Assembly (NCBI GenBank): GCA_934045075.1
Contig: OW203729.1
Location: forward strand, 9,042,704-9,106,703
Reading direction: 5' to 3'
Length of the DNA stretch: 64,000 nucleotides
From: Yponomeuta sedellus
Taxonomy: Eukaryota; Arthropoda; Insecta; Lepidoptera; Yponomeutidae
Below are positions 56,146-64,000 of this stretch, in pieces. Each line of letters starts with the position of its first letter. Within the stretch, counting starts at the first letter, position 1. Below the pieces are notes generated by a model, which worked only from the letters and a program-made list of their open reading frames with translations, was not told where the DNA came from and searched no databases. Made by a program: the position numbers and the translations under genes.

Positions 56146-57324
56146 ATAACTTTTTTTAACAATAACATTTTATATCGTGTGGATTAAGTTGAGATGATAA
56201 ATTTTTATATCAGCGTCCTCATTCAAACTCGCGTTAGCAATAGAACATTTTCACATTCGAAACATTCCTCTTCGACAGTCTTTTAAGTGTCAGCAGTCAC
56301 TCAATGATATTGTGTCTATTCAACAACACACAACAGTACTCTATTGTATCCAATCAACACTTTATTGCATCCATATAAATCAACTCAACAGAAGGGGGTT
56401 ACGAGTATGTGAAGATGTCACCTGCAGAGCAAAAGGTTTTGATGTAGAGTCGTTGGCACATACACTTACTGTGACTGTGATGTGATCACCTTGTTATATA
56501 AGGAAAGAGTCTTCTAAGATTGGTGTACCCCTCTGATCCATAATCTGAGGTGTACCCTAAACCGGAATACTCAGGGCAACTATCCCTGAAGGACTTAATG
56601 GATCTCAACAACTTTGGTTGAGCGTAGGCGTAGTCTAGGGACTAAGTCGTCGTAGGACTAAAACTTTAACCCCCTCACTCCTGACTGGGAGGAGGACTGA
56701 GTAGTTAAGGTGATATTAGATAGGTAATTGCATCCATAAGTTTGGTAAGATCCTAAACGACAGGTGTTTACTTACGAACTCTGTCGGGTGCAGCTAAATC
56801 GATTTTTTTTTCAAAATTAGAGTTTATGTTTTAGAGAATTTGCGCCTCACGGGCTCTACCAATGACCGGTGTTACATTTTACGGTAATCTTCCCGACATC
56901 ATAGGACTAGTATTATTACCACGTTATAAGTCGTATCATTATTTATATTTCATAAATTTACTAAGGCTGTTGTAGTAATACCAAAACGGAGTCAGTAAAT
57001 TTGTTAAATGTGTCGTTACCGTTATCGTCCAATGTGAACCGTGACAACGTCGGCAGATCATCGTCCTTAATAGATTAATGTCTATTCTATTCAAGACATG
57101 AATTTTTAGGCATTATCTATCAGACAGCGCCACTACAAAGCAGAACAACATAAAGCCAGATAAAATAAAAAAGGTGAAGCTAAAGTGGAACTTGGAGGCC
57201 ATGCTAGTCGCATGAGCCCGGATAGATGGGCAAATTGTCACAGATTTGGTTCTACGCAACGGAATCGCAGACGTGATGTCAAGTGATAGCTGATAGTTCA
57301 TGGCGGGACGATCTCTCAACATTT
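56146..57324. other. Intergenic, no gene recognised
   Basis: At about 56510-56700 a GC-richer piece ('ccctcactcctgactgggag') looks repeat-derived. The rest is AT-rich and without a supported gene. Confidence 0.4.
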
Positions 57325-57500
57325 ACACAGAGAGAACTGCAGGCAGATGCTGGATGCGGCAAGCTGAAGACGTAGCGCTATGGCGCTCATTAAGGGAGGA
57401 CATTCTCCAGCAGTGGACTAGTATAGCCTGACGACGACGGCGACGACGAGAGAGAATGGCTCGAGAGGAGATCATGGGGAGGCTTTTGTCCACCTGTAGG
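57325..57500 (+). mobile_element. RTE-type LINE C-terminal remnant(s)
   Basis: 'ctgcaggcagatgctggatg', 'gaagacgtagcgctatggcg' and 'ctccagcagtggactagtat', then 'agcctgacgacgacggcgac'. A second end-like piece follows ('gatcatggggaggcttttgt', 'ccacctgtaggagtagg'). Matches 31058-31225. Confidence 0.65.
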
Positions 57501-57619
57501 AGTAGGACGCAAAAGCTATCTAAAAAAATTATTAACGGGGAAGAAAATTTATTAATATGTATTTTCGATTTTTAATTATTTATGTACATGTACCACATAC
57601 CGACTATATTCTTCATGCA

Positions 57620-57755
57620 ATCCACTCCATACAAAGGCTGTCTGGAAGAGATCGCTCTTAGAGATAAGGCCGCCAATTGTATAACGTTACTTAGATTTAA
57701 GAAATCATGGTTGTATTCTTTTTCTGGTTGTGCGATAAAGTGTTATATATCTTTC
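57620..57755 (+). repeat. LINE 3'-UTR tail
   Basis: 'ccatacaaaggctgtctgga', 'tagagataaggccgccaatt' and 'tttctggttgtgcgataaag'; another short tail 'ggtgtacaataaagaatctt' at about 57812-57832. Confidence 0.65.
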
Positions 57756-57832
57756 TATCTATTTTATAGGAAAAGTATATCTTTGGAATTTTTTTACGTT
57801 TTTTTTCCTGGTGTACAATAAAGAATCTTCTT

Positions 57833-59495
57833 ATATTATCTTAAAAGGAATCCTGAAGTTGTAAATAGCAAACGCTGATTGAAATGTTTAGGCAAAGCGC
57901 ATTTTAGAGGAAAACTCCGTAAACCGTTGCTCCTCAAAGAATGTCTAAACATGGTGATTGTCAAAGATGACTGTAATGGCTCTTGATTTCAACAAAACTA
58001 TGGATCACCAACGACGGCGATTGTTCTTTGACAAAGGCAAGATTTATGCGTTACAAGAGGAACGAATGGTGAAGCGAATGGAAACGAAATATTTGAGACA
58101 ATACAGAAATATTGTTGTACAGTCGCCAGCATAGAGATCTTTACATGCGTACACTCTACCCAGTTGCGTTACCGGTGACTTTGCAACAAAAATGCTGTGG
58201 ACTGTACAGAGTTTTCATGCATTTATGTTCCACATCTGCAACTTTCGACGTTCTGCAACTAAACTAAATGTAGACACAGTAGTTACACAAAGAAATCCCG
58301 TTGATGAACTGTCCCGTGATTTGCAGCCGTTACGTCGGGCATTGGTTAAAGTAAGTATCATAAATTTGCTCTGTTTGAGGTTTTGCTAGGTGAGGAAATC
58401 TTCCTTCACCCGGCAACTTATCTTACTTGTATCAAACCCATCATCATAGGCCTTTGCGTCTGTTATGGACGATTTTAACAGTACTTAAGAGTTTTTTGAG
58501 TGACTAAAAAGTCCGATTCAAGAGCGGCAGGCCCTACTGCATAAAGGAAAGATAAAAGAAGAGCCCGGATTCGGGTCTGTATGAAATCAGTGCCTCCTGG
58601 CTCTCTTGCCCGTCAGACTATCAAACCCAAAGCTTCTATAATATAATTATCTGATGAGATTGTGGACGCTCTATGGAAACATATAACGGTTTACTTTAAG
58701 ATATCTATGAATCTAAACACCACGCCCTCCGTTGGGGCCATGTCTACCTGCCACGGGATACAGGGCCAAGCTTTTGTGGACTTTTGTATTCGCTATCTAT
58801 ACGGATGGATGCTTAGTAATATTAGGTACGAAGAAACTATTAGGCAAATGATGACATTGATAATGGAGTAAGTAAATTACTTATACCGCTTAGAGCCGGT
58901 GGTGTCTTCATTGATTAAGCCCTTTATTTTGATTTGGACTCTCCTTGCTAATTGAAAAAAGTGCTAACGAGTTATCTACCCTAATAGGTTAAAACATGAT
59001 GTCATGTTTGCCTAGCGCTGTTATATGAAAGTAAGCTTAATATGAGTAACGACATTACTAAGTATGAGACACTATTCAGTTAGTTAATGACGTTACTTAC
59101 TTAGATAAAAAGTAGAACGATCTGCTTATGGTAGAGTAAGTTCTGAGAGTCAATTATCAGTAGAGCGTCAACTACATAGTTGACAATGTAATGTAGACAT
59201 CTACACCATCGTAGAAATTTTCATATGTAGTATTTGGATTGTGTATTTATATAATAATAATGTGTATTTATATGCACATAATTAAATACCTACTGTCTTG
59301 TTATTTTTGCATCACATTTCACGTTGATAGGACCTGAAGTTTGAGCTTTTATTCTATGCTCTACGATACTATCAAGTAAACAGGATACACCTCATATCCA
59401 ATATTATTTCTTGACGGCTTGGTCAGGCTGTCTATTAGATGCATAGGGTGTATAAGCTCTGTCAAATTGTAACTGATATCAAATACATGGAAAAC
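57833..59495. other. Intergenic, no gene recognised
   Basis: AT-rich. ORFs at 58192 and 58662 (65 and 69 codons) have no splice context or recognisable motif. 'gtacactctacccagttgcg' near 58148 resembles 'ggcactctacttagttacgt' near 42723, a possible minor repeat. Confidence 0.35.
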
Positions 59496-59653
59496 TTGTC
59501 TCACAGTATATTCTTTTTGTTGCACTTTTCCGTGCTAAGGACAATTTTAAAAACCATCCATCCACGGCAAGGTTAGCCAGAGGTCACGGGTTCGAGTCCC
59601 GGCATGGGTGGAATTTTTAGCCTATAAATAAGTTTTTAAAATTGTCTCACAGT
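59496..59653 (+). mobile_element. 'CTATTTAGAGG'-family element, copy 8 (internally deleted)
   Basis: 12-bp direct repeats 'ttgtctcacagt' at 59496-59507 and 59642-59653. Between them lie the reversed tail ('atattctttttgttgcactt', 'ccgtgctaaggacaatttta'), half of the tRNA-like unit ('cacgggttcgagtcccggc') and the terminus 'tttagcctataaataagttt'. Confidence 0.75.
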
Positions 59654-60219
59654 GTTTGTTGTGGAACTCTTCTTTTATGATTTTTTGTGTATATTTGGTA
59701 GGGCCGAGAACAGGTCGTCGACGAAATATAGTCGTAATATGGAAAAACGGGGTCAGCTAGTAATTTTATGTTTCGGAAGCTATTTGTTGATGAATCACAC
59801 ATAATCATGTTCTGTCCAATGTTTAAGAAACATCTCTTTTTATCCCACGGGAACTTAGATTAATCTTTGGCGGCATCCCACGAATCTCACGCGGACAAAG
59901 TCACGGGTATAGCAATTGGTTTCTAAAATGAACCTAGTATTTTTTATAAAATTTTCCTTGGTACACCGCAACCGGCGCCTGCTGTGAATGTAGGTTGAAT
60001 TACGATACTCTAATGTAAACTGTGCGATGCGGTTTGATTGCAACGGAGAGGATTGTATAATACTTTGTCGTTCTCACAGATATAAGTACCCGCCTGGGTA
60101 CTTACATCGTTAAGACACGCGTCTAGCCTACTTTCTCTGTTGTTTGTTATTGAATTAGATGCCAGTCGTATGGATGAAACGTCATCAATGATGACTAGAT
60201 AATTTTACATACATTACCT
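59654..60219. other. Intergenic, no gene recognised
   Basis: AT-rich non-coding sequence. Confidence 0.4.
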
Positions 60220-60420
60220 CACGCCTGTATCCCAGAGGGGTAGGCAGAGACCAGGGACTGCCACTTGCCACGATCCTTACAGATCACCTTCGCTTCATCA
60301 ACGTTCATAAGTCGTTGCATGCTCGCGGCAACCATTCCGGGTACTTTTTATCTTCCCCTTTGCTAATACATCCCCTATTTGGTCGATGTATGTCCACCTG
60401 GGACGCCCCTTACATATTAT
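60220..60420 (-). mobile_element. LINE ORF2 C-terminal remnant, antisense
   Basis: 'tatcccagaggggtaggcag', 'ccacttgccacgatccttac', 'gtcgttgcatgctcgcggca' and 'ccacctgggacgccccttac'; same as 53365-53590. Confidence 0.6.
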
Positions 60421-60560
60421 ATATTTGTTTCGTCAATCTTTCTTCCTTCATCCTCTCCACATGTTGAAACCAACGCAACATTTTCTCAATTCTAGTCACT
60501 ATATCCTCTTTCAGTCCACAATGTTATCTAATCTGACTATTGCGTATCCTGTCATTCGAT

Positions 60561-60725
60561 GCTGTGTGGTTTCGGCCTAGAGAATAGCACCAACCCAAAT
60601 TCTTCCCGCGGGTGTCGTAAAATTATAGGCATTACCCCCCAATGATGGCACAACCTTGCGCTATGGCGCTCATTAGGGGAGGGCTATGTCCAACAGTTGA
60701 CTAATATAGCCTGAAAAAGAAGAAG
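60561..60725 (+). mobile_element. Non-LTR retrotransposon 3' end, copy 5 (internal deletion)
   Basis: 'gctgtgtggtttcggcctag' and 'cccgcgggtgtcgtaaaat', then a jump to 'ggcattaccccccaatgatg', ending 'tagcctgaaaaagaagaagg'. The middle ~90 bp present in other copies is missing. Confidence 0.65.
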
Positions 60726-60784
60726 GATTCTCTAGGTATCTGTGCACCTGGAACCTAGATACTGCCTTTGCATCTTCTTAAATT

Positions 60785-61035
60785 CAGTAGCACCTACGCT
60801 GGACGCTGAAGTGCCTGCGACAGTGCTTTTTAAATGGAAGAGACTTGCCCAGGATTTATATCATTTTGACAGTTTAAAGAGCCTAATTCCCAGGAAGACA
60901 GACAATACGTACGGAATAACCAAGCCGTGGGTTTTCTAATAATGTTTTCCGGCATAGGTAGCGTGTGAAATTGCTACTACAAATTCGCAGATGTATGTGA
61001 ATTTGAAATAAACAACAAGCATGTAAATGCTTGGG
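60785..61035 (-). mobile_element. SINE fragment, 'tttcctcacgatgttttcc' family
   Basis: 'cctacgctggacgctgaagt', 'agccgtgggttttctaataa' and 'gcgtgtgaaattgctactac', then 'acaaattcgcagatgtatgt'. Ends before the tRNA-like head. Confidence 0.5.
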
Positions 61036-61205
61036 TTAGCTGGAAGAAACTACTATCGAGTTTTAAGCTCGCCTTTGAACAAATTTGTTTGTATTATTTG
61101 TAGTAAGTCAATTTCTTGGCAAGACAAAAGTATTTTAATACATTCCTACCTTTGGTTCCTACCTTATATGGACTAACAGCTTAATACATGCGACAAGATT
61201 GTAAT

Positions 61206-61262
61206 CGAAATGAAATGAAAAGGTTTGTTACTTTGAGTAAAACCTTTTCATTTCGATTACTA
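61206..61262. repeat. Imperfect hairpin (12+9 bp)
   Basis: 'gtaatcgaaatg' and 'aaaaggttt', separated by an extra 'aaatg' on the left arm, pair with 'aaaccttttcatttcgattac' on the right. Confidence 0.6.
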
Positions 61263-63105
61263 ACCTTGAACCAGAAAGATCGTAGTATTGAAACAATTGC
61301 ATAATTCAGGATCTGGCTACTGCTTTCCGACGAAATTATATGTCTAAGATCTTTACCGATTTTCAAAATTAAAAAGATATTACATTTATAAGTTTACACC
61401 TTTAAGAAAGTAGATGTACAAAAAAATAAAATGATTTTGGATGTATTATGAATTGATTAATGCTTAATTATAAACGTTATTGAAGTAACTGCAAACATAT
61501 ACATACAAATAATATACATAAATAAAAACCTTTACATACTATAAAAATGTAAAGGTCAACATGCCATCGACTAACTACCTAATTCGACAGACGATTTTAG
61601 TGATGCTAGTTGAAGACCATAAGTTTACAAGTTTTTATAAAAGTGACATCTACAAGAAGTGATCAAAGAAAACCTTAAGAAAAAGGCCGTTTCGATAATA
61701 AATCTACGACTATGAGAATTCAACGAAATAAATTGTACCTATATTCGTAGATCGTAAGATATTAGACGTGTGCGCCGATGTAAGTTACATCGATCGGCGG
61801 CGGCGTGAACGCGAATCAGTGGGCCGCGTCACGCCATAATCGGCAAGAAACGCTATGTAGCCCTACTGATTTAGAAAGCATTTTGTAAAAAAAAGTATAA
61901 TTTTTTTTTCAATTTTGTTATATGATGTTACAGATTTTTTTGGTCATATATTTTTTAATTAGCCTATTTTATGTCCCACTGTGTCCCCTTCAGCTCTCCA
62001 CTCCTCTCTGTCATAGATAGATTCGGTCATAGATAGCAAAAATTAAAATGAAGATGTAGTACAATAATTCTATTTTAAATTTAATGATAATAGTAGCCGA
62101 ATTACAGGAGTATAATTTAATTTTGTTAATAATTCGCTTATTGAATTGTATCTACCCAACTCAAAGTGTAGCCGATCTATCGAACATAGTATAACATACC
62201 TAACGTAGCATTTGGTTTTGGTAAAAAAATCTATATTAAAAATTTAAAGCAAATTAAGAAACGATTCAATCTCGCAGTGATTTAAAAAATCATAAAAATT
62301 ACAAATAAACAATAAAATTAACTTAACCCACAATTTTAAACTTTTGAATTCAGTTTAAGATATGAAAAAATCCAATGCGCCGGCGGCGGTGCCAATCCCA
62401 AACAACCTGTGTGGCGCACAGGACTAATAGGTCGGCAGCCGATCAGATTGTACTTATTTTTGTAATGAAGTCACCTGTGACTCTAACCATTTGCAAAAGC
62501 CGTAGACTGTTTGGACATGGTTTTAGAAATGCAGGTTTTTACACAGGTTAAATATTTTCTGGATGTTTCATTAAAAATAGCTACTCTGTTAAACTGCCCT
62601 GAAATAGATTCGTGTCTCTTTTTGTGAATAATTTAAAGAATAAAGATTTTACATAGCCAAGGAAACCGGCTTGTACAAATAAAGTCGCTGTGACAAAAAA
62701 AAATATAATAAGCTGAAAAAATAACGAGTAACTGAGCAAAAAACCGATGAATACAAATGTGTTCATTAGGATATTCAGTCATTTGTTTGACTCTCTTCAT
62801 TTATTACGAGTTTTACCTCCTCTAGTATCTACCTAAACGCGTGATTGCTGCGCGATTAAAGAAATTACTTGGTGGATTTGTGAAAGTAGAACGCTTGTGT
62901 AATATGGTGTAATCCATCATTCACTTTTAACTTTACAAAAAAAATACACTTAGGCAAATAACAAGTATGGGTAACATACCTTGATTTCCAAAAATAAAAG
63001 CTCCAACTAAAAGACAATCCTTCCAAATCGGTACTTGGGCTACAAAATAAATTCACGCACAATATAAACAGTCGCTATCACCTTAACACTACGTTTAAAA
63101 ACATT
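61263..63105. other. Intergenic, no gene recognised
   Basis: AT-rich. A small hairpin 'acctttacat' / 'atgtaaaggt' lies near 61528. GC-rich patches occur at about 61770-61840 ('atcggcggcggcgtgaacgc') and about 62375-62440 ('gcgccggcggcggtgccaat'), without ORF support. Confidence 0.35.
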
Positions 63106-63420
63106 TTAAAAAACAAAATTCAAAAATCGTAGTTCGAAAGAAACTTTTTCTTTTTTAAACTCGCGTTTAGTAATGCGGCCAGTACGCAGGCGCGGCGCGG
63201 TAGTCGTGGGCTGACAGCAAGTGTTCTGTGCTGACTCTACCCCCTCTTCGGTCCGGCTGGCTAGTGGTGATGCTTTGGTGACCTCCCGCTCTGTACTAAC
63301 CATTTGATGGGCAGATAACCAAGTCGCTTGGTACGTCACCATGACTGTTGGCCTGTTGAAAGCATCACAGATAAGGACCACCTCCAATTACCGCCGCCCG
63401 CTGCGAGGGCCCTAATCCTT
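63106..63420 (-). other. GC-richer segment with an unidentified 93-codon ORF
   Basis: The minus strand is open from ATG (63387) to 63106: MEVVLICDAFNRPTVMVTYQ, then TWLSAHQMVSTEREVTKA and so on. The first 65 codons are in GC-richer sequence; the C-terminal part is AT-rich and poor in character. I do not recognise it. It could be a transposon fragment or a chance ORF in a CpG-rich patch. Confidence 0.25.
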
Positions 63421-64000
63421 TGTCGTGTCTATGAACTCTGGCTGGATAGAACTTTTTTTCTGGCGTTGCATCGCATTCTTTGTAGGTACTTTTACTAAAA
63501 AAAGGTTTTAAATCGTGATGCGTAGGTTCCTAATTACAGCTATTACCGCTCTACCAACTACTCCATGGCTTTTCATACCAGGGGGAATATAAAGTTTTGT
63601 ATGCGTCGTTTACTAGGGGCCTATTTGACTTTCTACCGTAACTGACCTACCGAACGTGCTAGAAGTGGGAAATTATGCAAACACGACTTGCAAGGCGATT
63701 CTCCACGACACAGTAATTGTCATAGTTAAGTTAGTTAAACTTAACTATCATAATTATATACGGACACAGATTTTTTAGGCCTAGATGCTAGACAATCATC
63801 GTGGCGAGAACAACGCAGCGGATATCTTGAACTTTACGTGATCAAGAGTCGATAGGAATTTGATACGCATTTTGTCATAATTGGATTAACATAGGGGTGG
63901 TCCAGGGTCGTTTTAAAACAAAACGCACGAGAACTTAAAATAGGATTCGGATAAAAAATATGTCGCGTTTACATATCTTCTTCTATAATATAAAAATGAA
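63421..64000. other. Intergenic, no gene recognised
   Basis: AT-rich, with an inverted repeat 'ttgtcatagttaagttagtt' / 'aacttaactatcataattat' near 63717-63757. Nothing else supported. Confidence 0.4.

Noticed and set aside
58192..58871. Two ORFs of 65 and 69 codons as a small gene
   Set aside because: No conserved motif, no matching splice phases and no repeat in other frames; best explained by chance.

Overview
The window is nuclear DNA from an insect, most likely a moth (Lepidoptera, perhaps a noctuid). Four things support this. A GT-AG spliced gene with short introns is present. The background is AT-rich. The dispersed repeats resemble families I know from moth genomes, such as SINE/LINE tails with 'tttcctcacgatgttttcc' or 'tatgtccagcagtggac'. 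There is no operon structure. The species call is inference; no database was searched.

Only two host genes are supported. At the left edge (2-418 and about 1583-1907, plus strand) is the 3' part of a gene for a coiled-coil-like protein I do not recognise; the phases of its two visible exons do not join directly. The main gene, 17161 down to 6447 on the minus strand, is a complete ten-exon gene for a Patched-domain (PTCHD3/Ptr-like, RND superfamily) membrane protein of 1068 residues. All nine introns have GT-AG borders with matching phases, and the exon lengths sum to exactly 1069 codons. The two genes are convergent.

From 17.2 kb to 64 kb no host gene could be supported. This part is a patchwork of transposable-element debris: RTE-like LINE 3' ends, LINE 3' UTR tails, tRNA-headed SINEs, an abundant unclassified repeat ('tgtatgtccccactgc' family), inverted-repeat (foldback) elements, probable Penelope-like termini, and many exact hairpins.

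The most interesting signal is a repeat family ('CTATTTAGAGG' family) that combines a tRNA-like sequence with A and B boxes, 28-30 bp terminal inverted repeats, an A-rich tail and 11-14 bp target-site duplications. Copies range from a remnant of about 25 bp to an 807-bp nearly perfect palindrome. Long variable-length duplications suggest LINE-type retrotransposition, although the inverted termini look like those of a DNA transposon. Also notable are an apparently exact 545-bp tandem duplication at 51731-52820, a degenerate non-coding duplication at 49.15-50.07 kb, and several small elements with long terminal inverted repeats. I found no CRISPR array, rRNA, functional tRNA gene or bacterial-type system.
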